Below the pieces are notes generated by a model, which worked only from the letters and a program-made list of their open reading frames with translations, made no database searches and was not told the origin of the DNA. A DNA stretch of 64,000 nt from Siphonodentalium dalli (taxonomy: Eukaryota; Mollusca; Scaphopoda; Gadilida; Siphonodentaliidae). A program made the position numbers and the translations under genes. This document shows, piece by piece, positions 11,950-25,000 of this stretch; position 1 is the stretch's first letter; each line of letters starts with the position of its first letter. The stretch spans positions 126,839,605-126,903,604 of the forward strand of contig CP136064.1 of NCBI GenBank assembly GCA_032622095.1. Reading direction: 5' to 3'.

Positions 11950-12780
11950 ATTGGTCATAGTCACGCTTGTATCGAAGCAACGAGCGAAAGAGTTAAACAG
12001 TCCTGCAATGTTTGTAAGTTATATACTGATGTCGGAATGGCATATTTCTTAATGTTATTGATATACAATCACCCCGACCCACTCCCGCGTTTTAGCTCCA
12101 TCATAATCAACTATTCGTTCAACAAACTGAGAGTTTCAGTGGCACCATAGTAGCAAAGAGCAAAGCATATGCTGCAGACTAGACTTATCGATTGACTATC
12201 ATAATATTTTTAATATTATATCATAACTTCAGTGTTTACTATCCGATTTCTCCGGCTGATGGGTCAAACCGTAAAGAAATTGTAATATAAATCACAATTT
12301 GCTATTAATATGAAAGTATTGAGTCCAAATTTGTAAGATAAAAGTTTAACTACAGATTACATAGTCTATCACGCAATCTTACATAACGCGATTGACAGCA
12401 GCCGCGCTGAGAACAATGGTATATACTGCAACGCGCAACATAATTACCAGTAATTCTGCTATACTAGCTGCTATAGGATAATTGGTACCCGGGGGTATGA
12501 ATGAGTCCATATTGTAGAGGCACTGTCCACGTCATGTCCACCCATCGTGACACATATTTTTAAAGTGAAAGTTGGAATCATCGTAATTCCACGTTACGCA
12601 CAAAATATTTACTGCGGAAATGTCACATACTTTCTTCAAATGTTCCATGCGTTTTATCGGAGAATGGTCTGGTCACTCTGGTGTAATTTTAGTCGACTAC
12701 ACTATTCTAGTTATGGAATAAAGTGATTAGCTTCATGTTGTATAAATTTAGTCATGTTTTACCGATCTATATGATGAAGA
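11950..12780. other. no gene recognised
   Basis: No supported exon or RNA gene. A 'ggtacccgggggtat' motif at 12484-12498 resembles the CCCGGG block of the 515-bp satellite and of 5889-5908. Confidence 0.4.
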
Positions 12781-12879
12781 TTGGGTCATGAAATTGCTGT
12801 AAACATTCAATGAATGTTTTGAATTTGGGCGTCTCAAGTTTTGGCACCCAAACTGCTACATCGGTACCAAAACGTCCTG

Positions 12880-13060
12880 GATACGGCCCTAAATGGGCAG
12901 ACTGAACCAAATTTAATTTGACCTGGATTTTCATGTGGGTAATCCACATAAGAAATTTGAAAACAATCATATAACTAAAACTCAAGTTATCATCTGGAAA
13001 CCATCTGGGATGGATGGACGCATGGACACACAGATGGCCCCGACGGACAGACAGATGCAA
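12880..13060 (+). repeat. 'ccataactctg' family, 3' part
   Basis: Carries the family's 'gacctggattttcatgtggg', 'taatccacat' and 'gttatcatctggaaacc' stretches, then a GGATGGAC-type tail. The 5' portion is missing or too diverged to see. Confidence 0.65.
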
Positions 13061-13104
13061 AACAGTATATACCCCTTTTTTCTTTCTTTTTTCTTTTCTT
13101 TAAA

Positions 13105-13162
13105 CGAGAGGCCGATCACGATCGGCAGATGTTTAACCCATACCTTGGCGATAGCGATCTTT
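13105..13162 (+). repeat. conserved ~52-bp element, copy 1
   Basis: A block starting 'gatcacgatcggcagatgtt' and ending 'ccttggcgatagcgatc' is nearly identical to 48793-48842, while the flanking DNA differs. Each copy is followed by T-rich sequence. It contains GATC-centred inverted half-sites. Function unknown. Confidence 0.7.
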
Positions 13163-13169
13163 TTATGAG

Positions 13170-14560
13170 TGCAAGAATTTCAACAATTCACAGCGTACTA
13201 TTATTTATTAGTTTCATAGTGGAATCAGACATATTGAGCAACTTGCTCATTTAAACACAATAGGAAGATGGATATGACATTCGATTTCAACCTATTCGGT
13301 CACTCCAACAGAGATACATGTATGTGTGATAGATTGATAAAGATAATTATACCCAAACACAGTCAGACAGATGCACCATAGCTGTTAAAGATATAATTGT
13401 TACAATATTAACATCATAATAACTCTATTTATTTAATTCTTACAATGGAACCTGAGTCATAACAGATTATGTTGTTGTGTTAGCTGCATAGTAAAAGTTA
13501 TGGGATGATTGAGATTAGAGACCAACAAACACCTGAACATCTATATAAGTGAGGGGTGTATAGACCTTGATATTAAATATGATTGATAATGGTTGGATAT
13601 AAAATATTTTAATACAGAATTATCAGATAACTAAAGGAGAGATATGAGAAGGGTCAAATTGAAAATATTAGAGTCATAACATTGGATCGCGTACAGTATA
13701 CATGTACCTATGGTTAATTTTATTCTAAGCTGATCATTGGAAAGATACAATGTCTGTAACAGCAGAAATATTATTAAATATTGGGTTAATATTCTCAAAA
13801 CCATTCAATCAATACCAAAATCTATACGCATGAAGAATGTATCACAATCAACCTGAATGAGATTATAAAAGTGATTGGGTGAAAAATATTTGACCAAAAA
13901 GTCAGCTTCAAGAATACCAGAACCATTATTATTATCCTGCAGCCCAAATGCAATAGAGGGAATTTCAAAATAAGATATATCCTCAAATGATGAATATTCA
14001 ATTGGTGGCTTATAATTAATAGAAATTCTTAGTGAACCTGGCCTAAGGCGAAAGAGATAATTTAAAATCTGCGTATCAGATATTATGTGTCTATGGAATA
14101 GGTTAATTTTAATCCTGAAATACATGCAAGTGAAAAGTGGATCACGATCAACCTGAACATAGAATAGGAGAATGAACATATGATGTGTGGAGAGTGTTAA
14201 TCATTTTCAATGACATCATATGATGGAACTAATGTGTGGATAAATTGTTTTCTCAAGATAAGACAACAGTGTCTCTGTAAACAAAAATTCTCTAAACAGC
14301 CATGCTCCAGAACATCCTTCACATGGACAATGGACTATTTGTATTAATGCCATGAACATGTTTCAACAGGTTGGGTTAAATTACTATTGCACACAAACTG
14401 GAGTAAAGTATCATCAATCACTTAAATTTGACAGCTCTGGGTGCAGCAGTGGTTTAGCAAAGAGTATCCAGTGTCATTTTCTGATCCCAATAAAGCAGAT
14501 TACTGTGTAAAGTTGTTTGTCTTAAATTCTCACAGGGCATATACAATAGGTAGTAAATTA
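13170..14560. repeat. interspersed repeat C, diverged copies
   Basis: Blocks with 'aatcaataccaaaatctata', 'tcacaatcaacctg' and a 'cctgcagcccaaa' segment occupy about 13795-14220. Related blocks lie at 41085-41180 and 42830-43140 and, more diverged, at 14700-15080. The 124-codon open frame on the minus strand (13805-14179) coincides with this repeat and has no family signature. 13170-13790 holds nothing I recognise. Confidence 0.6.
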
Positions 14561-15120
14561 CTTGAATTATAAAGGGCCATAACTCTGTTAAAATATATCG
14601 GATCAAACCCAAATTTGAACTTGATCTGTATTTCGGGGTGAGGACCACATGTACCAAATTTGGTGTAGATCAGATGAAAAATGTTTTGAGTTCTAAGTAA
14701 AAATAAGTTTGAAAAGGGTTAATTAAACGATACCAAAAACCATACAGATAAAGAACGTGCTAAGAAAAACCTTGGTAAGAAATATGAGGCATATCAGAAG
14801 AAAACAGTTTGACTTAGATGGATCAGATAGCATTTGTGTGCAGGGTTAATTATTTTCTAAACCGATCAACCGATCGATACCAAAAACTATACAGGTGAGG
14901 GGTGTGTCATTATAAACCTACATATCAAATATGAAAACAATCGGACAAAAAATAATTTGGTTACAGCATCGGATAGCTCATGCCTATGTGCGGATGCAAA
15001 GTGTTAATAATTTCTAAACCGATCGATACCAAAAACTATACAGGTGAGGAGTGTGTCATCATAAACATGGGAGTAAAAAATAACTCTAATTCCCATAATA
15101 CAGATTTACTGCTCTCAGAG
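14560..15120 (+). repeat. 'ccataactctg' unit and tandem repeat-C units
   Basis: 14573-14680 is one 'ccataactctg' unit. From about 14700, units with 'cgataccaaaaactatacag' recur near 14730, 14877 and 15026, an irregular spacing of about 150 bases. No coding signal. Confidence 0.6.
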
Positions 15121-15179
15121 CTAAACTGATACCACTGGTAATTAATTGTAGACTGCTATGGTTATCTGTTCAATTCTTA

Positions 15180-15630
15180 GTTGAAAAAGGGCCATAACTC
15201 TGGTATAAAATGTTGGATATAACCCATATTCAAACTCAATCTGTATTTTGAGTTGAGAAACACGCATACCAAATTTGGTTCCGTTCAGATAAAAAAAAAA
15301 TTGAGTTATGGCAGTATGCATGAATTCTAAGTCGAAAAAGGGCCATAACTCCATTGAAAAATATCGGATCAAACCCATATTCGAACTCGATCTGTATTTT
15401 GGTCCGAGAAACTTGCATACCAAATTTGATTCTGATCAGATAATTTTTTTTTGAGTTATGGTAGCATGCATGAATTCTGAGTCGAAAAAGGGCCATAACT
15501 CCGTGAAAAAAACTCGGATCGAACCCATATTCGAACTCGATCTGTATTTGGTGCTGACAAATTCATATACAAAATTTGGTTCCGATCAGATATAAAATGT
15601 TCGAGTTATCGCACCATGCGTAAAGTGTCT

Positions 15631-15672
<42 letters not shown>

Positions 15673-15755
15673 GGACGGACGGACGGACTAACGACGAGTG
15701 GTCAATCCGGGCAACGACACTATGTTTACCATACTATGGTATGGGTAAACATAAA
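15180..15755 (+). repeat. three ~150-bp tandem units ending in a palindrome
   Basis: 'gggccataact' starts at 15189, 15340 and 15490, a period of about 150 bases. The last unit runs into a (CAGA)n tract at about 15631-15670, a (GGAC)n tract to 15688, and a palindrome at 15718-15752 (gtttaccatactatggtatg...). The same tail with palindrome occurs at 50060-50180, so this is the defined 3' end of the family. Confidence 0.85.
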
Positions 15756-15961
15756 AAGGGGTATTACTATGGCAATTGTTCAAAATTGACTTTGGCAAGT
15801 TGAGCTAAAAATGACTTACAAAATGTAGGAATAGAAGCTCAGACAAAGACGGAAGGAAGGCCAGACAAGCTGATTCCTATATACCCTCCTTAAATAACAT
15901 TTCTATGAGAGAAAGAGAGAAGAGAGTTAAAAGCATTAAGAAAAAGAGAAAGTGAACTCAC

Positions 15962-16049
15962 CAAAAAGGTTCCAAATGACACTGCACTCCATATGCAGAA
16001 TATCTTATATCTTTTTCTTCGGAAGATAATATCCAGTGCTATAGGTAAC
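15962..16049 (-). CDS. ALG9: ALG9 exon f (sixth recognised)
   Basis: The 88-base exon starts with one base completing a Gly codon shared with the previous exon, then 29 codons from LPIALDII to FGTFL. The acceptor is 'actttttgcag' and the donor 'gtgagt'; it ends in phase 0. LPIALD aligns with the LPIAFD stretch that follows GWPFSA in animal ALG9. The basic RRKR stretch and following hydrophobic segment fit a cytosolic loop entering a membrane helix. The next exon should begin with a hydrophobic run leading to a YYG motif; none was recognised to the left. Confidence 0.93.
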
Positions 16050-19000
16050 CTGCAAAAAGTATAGTTGGAACTGTAATGTTAGGTCCTTTGATAAGAATAA
16101 TTACCACTACAAATTGAGCATACAAGTACCAGGCTTGTCAACCGGTACCAGTACCGGTACTGGCGGTACTTGGCTGTTTCAACGGTACTGGTTCTGATAC
16201 TCAGTACTGACGGTTCTCGGTACTCGCCAAAAACAGTAAATAGATCAGTATAGATCGATTAAATTTTTTTTTAAATTGAAGGAACTTTGCTCGTTTAAGT
16301 GTGCAGCAACTGCCGCTTGCATTATGGTATGCTACTATGTGTCAACGGATCAAGCATGCGGCGGCACATGCCGACATCAAAGGGAACACAGAGTTTTCCG
16401 GACAGCTGTGCGTGGGTGGGATTGCATTGATCCGCCGGGATCTGCCTGGCGGATCAATGCAATCCCGCCGCCCACGCACAGAAGTCTGGAACACTCTGTT
16501 TCCTTTGAGTTTGATTACTTTGATGTCGGCACCTGTGACCTGTCACTTGACCTGTGACCAGTCAACAAATTATTGCATCAGTCTAGTCAGTTGTGCTTGT
16601 AATTGGACAGCAGATAAGTCAGTATTTCTCAGTATCGCAAATTCGCAAATCACAATGGCATCAACTTCGAAATCCAAAACAGCTCCCAGACGTAAAACTA
16701 ATGTGTGGGACTATTACGTAGCGGACATTAATGACAAAACTAAGGCGAAATGTGTACAGTATAGTGCAATGATAATGAGTTCCAGCGGGAGTACATCAGG
16801 TATGAAAAAACATTTGGCGACTAAACACCAGATCAAATTGGATGAAAAGGAACATGATGAAGGAAATAGAGGTTCAGCAATCACCATATATATATATCCA
16901 TCTTTCCGATGTATGTATTTGAGCGCCTGAAGCCCTAAACATAAAAGTTCTAACACCTATCAGGCTGCCTAAATTATGGCACATTTTAGGCGATTGTTGT
17001 GGTGATAAATCCAACTATTTCAGACTATACTAATGCAAGTATGTCACACATTTATGTGTGGCTGCTGTGGCATACGTGCATTAGGATAGTCTGACATGGT
17101 TGTATTTGTCATCCACAACAATCACCAAAAACTGGCACAAAGTGCCATACATTACCAGTAATTACCACATTAGAATATACTCTTTTAAATGTGTGATATG
17201 TAGTGGAATAAACAATACAACACCAGTACCGGTACCGCGGTTCCAACGCAGTACCGGTACCGACTACCTTGGTACCGGCGGTACTTTGACAAGCATGACA
17301 AGTACATCACAATTTCTATTTGGTAGCCAGTATGGACAATGCCTTAATTCAATTAAAGATGGAACAAATTAGGCGATAAAAATACTAACTGTTGTGATTT
17401 TGGGACATTTAGCAGTGGTTTTATGATGCAAAGCGAGGAGCTTGTAAATCGGATATTTTACATCGGAACACTGACTGATAAATGTCCCGAAATCACAAAG
17501 AACAACGGTTCTGTATACGTTATGTCTTATCCGCTGTCAATTACGTCAACACTCAGAAGTCCTTCGATTTGTCTTAATTACCTTGTTTCAATTAAAACAG
17601 GTCATCTGAATACTTGTCCCAACATTATTTGTATAAGCCAAAGCACTGTTTACATTCTTGTCACTAGAAACGAAGGTTATTCTAGGTGATCAGCATAATA
17701 ATTCAGATTTTTCTATGCCTGAGCAGGTCTCTAGATTTTACAAATGTGTCAAGCTACGTAAATTCAATATGATTTTACAACAGCTGCACCTGTTCTCACC
17801 TGGACCACAATCAGCACAAGATTATTGAATTCGCTTACTAGGAAACTAAATAAGAATTACAACTTGATTTCATAACTATTTTCTTGTGAAGACCATTGGA
17901 CTGTCAAATAGTGTATTACTTGAAACAAATCCGATACTGTTTTGGAAATGTGCAACCAGTTATTTCTAATAGAATCCATTATGATTATTTAGTAGTGAAA
18001 GGGCTAACTCATTACTCACCCTAATACCGCTGAGAATGGCCAACCAATGATAGCACTGCATGCTACTGCGGGAATTGCTAACTGAAATATCAATAGAATG
18101 AATATATCAATTAATGTGACACAAAAACAAGTCTGAACTTAGTGTGTCTGATATTTGCAGAATGAGGTCCCCAGAAGGTTAATTTGGTGGGTTAGCATCA
18201 CCAAATTCACCCTCTGTGGACCTCATTCAGCTTAGGCCTCAACTGCTATGGGAGACCAAGAATCAGATTGAATTCCCCAGTTGAAGATGATGTTCACCTA
18301 TTAGCACCTCAATTATGCATTTTATCTTCTGCAAATTATTGGATATAGAAACTCAACAGAAGGGAAAATGTAACTGAAAACAATGTTAATTTGAGACTAT
18401 TTATTGATACTTCCCAGAAGATGAGGTCTAAGCAGAATTAGGTCCCCAGAGGGTGAATTTGGTGATGCTAGACGCTGTGTGGGATATCGTCACTAAATTC
18501 ACTCTCTGGGGACCTCATTCTGAAAATGTCAGACACACTAAACTCAGGCTCACTATTGATATCATTGATATGTTAGTAGTCTGGTCGTTGACTCAATTTT
18601 GAGGTTAACCTAGAACAAATTGTTTACAAGCTGTTTTTGGTGTCATTTTGTCGGGCAGAATCTGGGGAACAATATATCCAAAATCCGCTAAAATCCGATT
18701 TGGGGAAAATTTTCAACAGCTCGTTGAAATGGGGTCCTATTTAGGGCTTTTTCTGTAAATTTTTGCTGTTCCTTATTAGTCTGGTATAGTCAATCTGATG
18801 GAAAAAAAAACCCAACCGTGAACAAATTACTATGCAATGTCTCTTGGTGTGTTTGAATGTGACTATATCCATATGATAACATAACCAAAATCCCCATGAA
18901 TCCCAGGGTGGGAAAATTGTCATTTTTGGGTCAAAATATTAAGACAGGAATATGTAAACAAAAATGGTGAAAATTGTAATTTTCTGGTTGAGACTCAGAT

Positions 19001-22000
19001 ATTAAGGTGAACCTATATTAAATTGGTTAACAAGCTGTTGTTGGTGTTATTTTGTCGGGCAGAATCTGGGGAACAATATATTCAAAATTCGCTTTGGGGG
19101 AAATTTTCTACATATCTTTGAAATAGGGTCCTATTTATGGCTTTTTGTGTCAAGTTTGCAGTTCCCTATTAGTCCAGTCAAACGGATGGAAGGAAACGCC
19201 CAACCGTGAAAACATTTGCTATGCAATGACTTTTTTTTTTTGGAGTGTGACTATACTCATATAATAACATCAAAAATCCCCATGAACCAGAATGGAAAAG
19301 TCATAATTTTTGAGTCAAAATACTGGAATATGTAAACAAAAATGGTGAAAATTGGATTTTTTTTATAAACAAATCTGCCAACCACAACGCTAAGTCGAGT
19401 TCCCTGACTGCTAAATGTGACAATAAATGGCCATGCGTTTAATGAAGTCGTTAATTTTGGATAAAAATGAAGAAAATATGTAAGAAAATGGTGAAAATTG
19501 GAATTTGTGTCTGGGAACCAGGTCGGCCAAAATACTTCTCCAGACTGAGTGGGCCCCAGTATTAAACTTGATCCATATTTTCATAAGGATGTCTGCTCCA
19601 ACTAATTTGACGCCAACATGTGACTGAATGTTACGGGGCAATATGGCAGCAATTTCCTGGAGTGTACTACCATTCACTACAGGGTCCTCTAAATGTATTA
19701 ATGTGACAGAAACCTGCAACAAACAAGACAGTCAATGACTGTGGGGTCGCTCACCAGACTGCAAAGACTGATAAGACTGGGACTCTGGAGACTAAAACAG
19801 TCAGAACTTTTCATAATCACTTTAAAAGAAATAGCTCTAAACAGGATATGTGGCTAGAGAGACTTCACATACGTAGATTGGTGAAAATCCACCTTGAAAT
19901 TACCAACTGTACACTACTGATCACCCCCTCCTCCTCCAGCTCAACAAGTCCCCTTTGACCGGGCCACAGACTCCCAAGTCATAGGTTGGAATTTCACAAC
20001 TGACACCTCAAACTTTCTCAATTGTTGGAAATTTCCAATCTCACAAGAGCCTTTTTCCAAAACCATTTAGATATGTTTGAAGCCCAATTATCCATGGACC
20101 CAAAACTCAATACATGTATGTCAGATTAATCAGTCAGGTGGTTCAAAGGTAGATGTTTTAATGAATTTGGTATTTCAATGATTTTATTAGACACAAAAGT
20201 GTTCATTCCCCATAGCCCCGTCATTTCTTGACAAATTGACCTCATTTTAACAAATCTGAATCTCAGCCACTTAAGGATCCTCCTGATTGCTCCATACTAT
20301 ATGTAAGCTAAATAGTCCAACCTCTCTTGAGAAGACATTTTAAGATTTACTATAGAGACATAATCTGACATATACTGTAGTTATGTCCCTGGTCCCACCC
20401 TATTTAACCTGGTGACCCCATCTGAATAAATTTGAATCCCAGACACCAAAGAACCCTTCATACATATGATAAATATCAGTAAAATAGACCTGATGGTCCT
20501 TGTGAAGGAAGCATATTAAGAGGGAAAATGTCCTTCGTTTGGCCCCTATTTGACCAAGTGACCCCATTAAAAAAAAATCTGAATTGCAGTCAAGGAAGAA
20601 CATTCCATGCTAAATAAGCCAACTAGTTCTTGCAAACATATTTTAAGAATTACTATGTAGTGAAATAGTTAAGTCTCTGGCTCTGCCCTTATTTGACTTT
20701 GTGATCCCATTTTCACAAATCTGTCACCCAAGGTAATTTCATACCAAATATAAGCAAAATAGGCCATTTGATTCTTGCATAGAAGACACATCATGAATTA
20801 CTATGTAGAGAAAGAGTAATGTAGCTGGCCTTGCACCTACTTGACCTGGTGACAATCACCAAAGAAGCAAGCCTGCAAATAGTGTGCCAATTCCTACATG
20901 GTATGTGCCTGGCCTCGAGCAACACAATGTATTATACAATCAAGCCTTGAAATAGTGTGATAGTGTGTCTGTCATTTGCGGAATGAGGTCCCCCAGAGGG
21001 TGAGTTTAGTGACGCTATCCTGCACAGTGGGCTAGCATCACTAAATTCACCCTCGGGGGACCTCATTCTGCTAAGGCCCTCAACTGCTATGGCAGACCTA
21101 GGATAAGATTGAAGTTCCCCAGTTGAAGTTGATGTTCACCCATTGGACACCTCAAGTATGAATTTTATCTTCTGCAAATTAGGGGATATAGAAACTTCCT
21201 AGAAGGGAAATGTAACTAACAACAATGTTAATTTGATACTATAGATACTTCCAAGAAGATGAGGCCTAAGCAGAATGAGGTCTCCAGAGGGTGAATTTGG
21301 TGATGCTAGCCCGCTGTGTGGGATAGCATCACTAAATTCACCCTCTGGGGACCTCATTCTGCAAATGACAAGACATCCTATTTGCCCTGTTGAACAATAC
21401 ATGATAGATTGTGCCTCTTATTAATGATTCTCTGACCTGCAAATGTCAGACACACTAAATTCAGGAAGTTTGTTTAAAATTGCTAGCAGTATGTTTATAC
21501 AAGCTGTCAGTGACATTTTATTCTAATCTAGATTAATGACCTGTGTTTCTCTCTGTCTATCCACAAAGAGATATCTGCAACTTTAATAGAACAGGTATTA
21601 ATGTTGGAAGCTGGAAATGATATCCGTTGGAAGGGATGTTGGTTGGGTGTAGGCCACTGCAGGGTGGGGTGGGTCTGGGCCATGTGGGAGGGGGATGGTA
21701 ATGGAATATTTCTGTAATTTCATAAGATTAAAGATTAAAGTTTCATAACTCTGCAGATGTTATAATGGTGTAACTTTTTTCAAATTTTATAACATGCTTA
21801 AAAAAAAAAATTGTTTGTTAAATTGAGTAAGGTGAAAATTCCAAAAATCTGAATTTAACAAAAATTTGTTTTTTTTTAGTTATGTCACTTGCTCCGTCCA
21901 CATTCGACCCAGTGACCTCATTTGAACAAATCTGAATAACAGTCCCCCAAAGACCCTTTGTACCAAATATGAACCCATTTGGCCCAATGAAATTTGAGAA

Positions 22001-25000
22001 GAAGTTGTTATAAGAATTACAGAGTTATGGCCCTGGCTTCGCAACTATTTGACCCAGTGACCTCATTTGAACAAATCTGAATGAGAGTCACCTAGGGAAC
22101 ATCCACACCAAATATGAACCAATTTGGTCTTACGGTTCCAGAGGAGAAGATGTTCAAAGAATTGTTGACGGACAGACAGACGATGGACGGACAGACGACG
22201 GACGAGGAGTGATGACTATAGCTCCACCGGAGACTTCGTCTCAGGTGAGCTAAAAACCGCATTATTCCTAATGCCATAGCATAACTATGCCTGTCATTTA
22301 ATGCATAATTTGACCCCAAAACTATAAAATGGTGAATCCTAATCAGTTATAGTAAGTCATATCCCGAGGATTGACAATTCGGTGTCTAAACAGTTTTCAA
22401 AATGACAGCGAAAATGGCAGTCGAACTGAACAATTGAAGTGGTTTTTTTGTTGTTGATTTTTTCACTAAATCTTAAGATATCGTATAGCCAATATGTAGC
22501 CATATATGCCACCATACTAGTTTCCAAAGCCACCAATAGTTTCAAAATACATCAAATGATGTCCCAAACCACACAACGACTCCGCCAAACCATATACAGA
22601 GTTACAAAACCCATCTGGTATCCCAAAAACCAACATGTGAGTATTCAAATCCATATGACGGGCGCCCCAAATCCAAACATTGTTCCAAACCATCGACCGG
22701 GTGTCCCAATCCACCAAACGAGTTTCACAAACCACCCAGACGGATGTAAACTGTGGTAGGTAGCTCCCCAAACGATACTCAACTGGTGTTATTACCCACA
22801 CATATAGTCCACCAAACCATGCATCTGGTATTCCAACTCACCCAATATGAGTGTCCCAAACCACTAAATGAGTGTCTCAATCGACATGATTAAGGACCCA
22901 ATCCATTCAACGAATGTCCCCAAAACAAACAAGTAGTGTTCCATACGTTGCAACCTATGTTCGAAACAACTTAATAGGTGTGTCCCAAGCCATCCAGTAG
23001 GTTCCAGAAATATCCAATGAGTGCCCATAGCCATCAGATGAGTAACACATTCAATGAACGCCAATTGAGTGTATCAAACCACTCAATCAGTGCCCCTAAC
23101 CACACAATGGGTGTACCATGGTGTTCGAAACCACACGAGAGGCAGGCATCCAATATGTAGCCCATGCCATATGTCATACAACATACAACTGTCATCTCAA
23201 TCCATTCAACTGTGGTGTCCCAAACGGCCAAACCAGTGACCCAATCGGCCACGCATTGTCCCAATGCACATAACCAGTATCTAAAATCTATAGCGAGTGT
23301 CCCAAGCCACTCCTCCCAATTGGTGTCCCAAAAGCATCCAACTGAAGTCACAAATCACCCAGCGGGTGACCCAAACCATAAAACTAGCATCATAAACCAT
23401 CCAACAAGTTCACTATCCATCCAACTGGACAGGACTTGTGTTACGAACCAACAACCAACTGTCATATCAATATATTTACATACTAAGTGTTGTCATCACT
23501 AAATCCAGCATTCTGATTGGTCGGCGCCCACGTGGCTAGTTGCAGTTATTTCTCGGTGAATGCGCAACAGCTAATAACTCCAAGCTCATAACAACATCGA
23601 TACATCATTTGGGTTTGGAAAGACGAACGCGTAATGTTTTGGGCGCATTTGGATTCGCGCAGGATTGACTTAATAAATCATCGGGTTTCAATTGTTCCTG
23701 TTAACTTGTGCCAAGGGTGCTATGGGGTATTTTGGGCTGGTTTTGTCACGATACACTTTTCGATTTAAATACATTTACAAAAGTGGCTTTTTCTCTAAAT
23801 GTATATAAATATAAGGATTAACTGTCATGTGGACTGTTTTTATGGAGATGTAACCGTGAGGTAAGTGGTCATAACTTGTATGTAAAACCCTTTGGGTTTT
23901 ACACAAGTTATGACCACTTACCTCACGGTTACATCTCCATACAAACAGTCCACATGACAGTTAATCCTTATTCACCTACAATTGTGTACAAAACCCTCCA
24001 TCGAGTATTTCACACGATCAAGTGAGTTCATCAAACCATCCAATGAGTTTACCAAAACATAGTTTGATATATTTGATGGATGGTTTTGTACACTAGTTTG
24101 GGACACCTATTAAATGACTGGGACATTCAGTGGGTGGTTTGAGACAATAGTTGGCTGTTTTAGACACTCCTGATGGTTTTGAAAATCATTGTGTGGCTTG
24201 GGACACTCATTGGATGATTATGGACACTCATCTGTTTGTTTAGGACACCCATTGGATGGTTTGTGGTACACACTTGATAATTTGAGACACCCACTTGTGT
24301 GGTTTTGGACACCACCAGAGCTGTTAAGTTTCAAGGATTGTCCGTGAGACTCCCGGATTGGCACGGCAATTCCGCACATACGGATAACCCCCAATATCTC
24401 CTGGATTCAGCAAAACCCTGCATTAAAATCCCCAAAAAACAATGTTTTCCTATTTTTTGAATTGTGGGAATTTCCCAAATGACAGGCGATTTCCTTACCG
24501 TAAATACCCACTCATCAACATTAACTTTTGAATTTCCCTCTGATTGAACACTGATATTAATTGATTTTCACACTCTGGTGAAACCACACCACATAAAAGG
24601 GTGTTGTTATAGTATACAATACGTATAATCACAAGTGTGCAGCTGTATTGTTAGCCCTCATTGATGAACAGTTCTTAGTAACGGATTAGTAGTATGCATT
24701 GCGAACGGAACGTGTACATTTCGTTTTGCGGGTAAAATTGTAAGATGGTCATTTTGTACTTTCGTTTTCACCCATTCATGTCCGGTTGTAACCTTTGTAA
24801 CTCGGGTTCGTTTTTACTTATTTTAAAGTTTCTGCTTCTTAAATTTTTTCAATAAATTGTGAAATGTGTGCATTTCTTTTGGGGGTTAAACAGTAAGACG
24901 AGTCCATTTTGTAGTTTATTCCGATTTTGTACATTCGGTTTCGCGCATATCCGGCTGTATCTGGTGAAATTTGGAGTATTTTCACTTAGTTCAATAAATG

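Larger units (their letters stand above)
16130..17297 (+). mobile_element. hAT element with perfect 8-bp TSD
   Basis: The 1168-bp element lies within the 2-kb ALG9 intron between the exons at 18020 and 15962. It is bounded by exact 8-base duplications ACAAGTAC (16122-16129 and 17298-17305). Terminal inverted repeats are CAGGCTTGTCAA and its complement at the right end (one mismatch). Subterminal 'accggtaccagtaccggtac' repeats are present at both ends. An 8-bp duplication, CAG...-type ends and an internal BED-finger ORF identify the hAT superfamily. The catalytic RNase-H-like domain is missing, so the copy is non-autonomous. Confidence 0.95.

Noticed and set aside
12130-12165. 'gctactatggtgcc' on the minus strand as an ALG9 YYG exon
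   Set aside because: The residues after YYG do not fit ALG9 and no suitable splice sites flank it.
13805-14179. 124-codon open frame on the minus strand
   Set aside because: It coincides with interspersed repeat C, whose other copies (41085-41180, 42830-43140) do not keep the frame.
1-15961. Remaining ALG9 exons (YYGK, GPDLYG, NVAF-type segments)
   Set aside because: I looked on the minus strand for reverse-translated conserved stretches and found no convincing match with splice sites. They may be left of the window.
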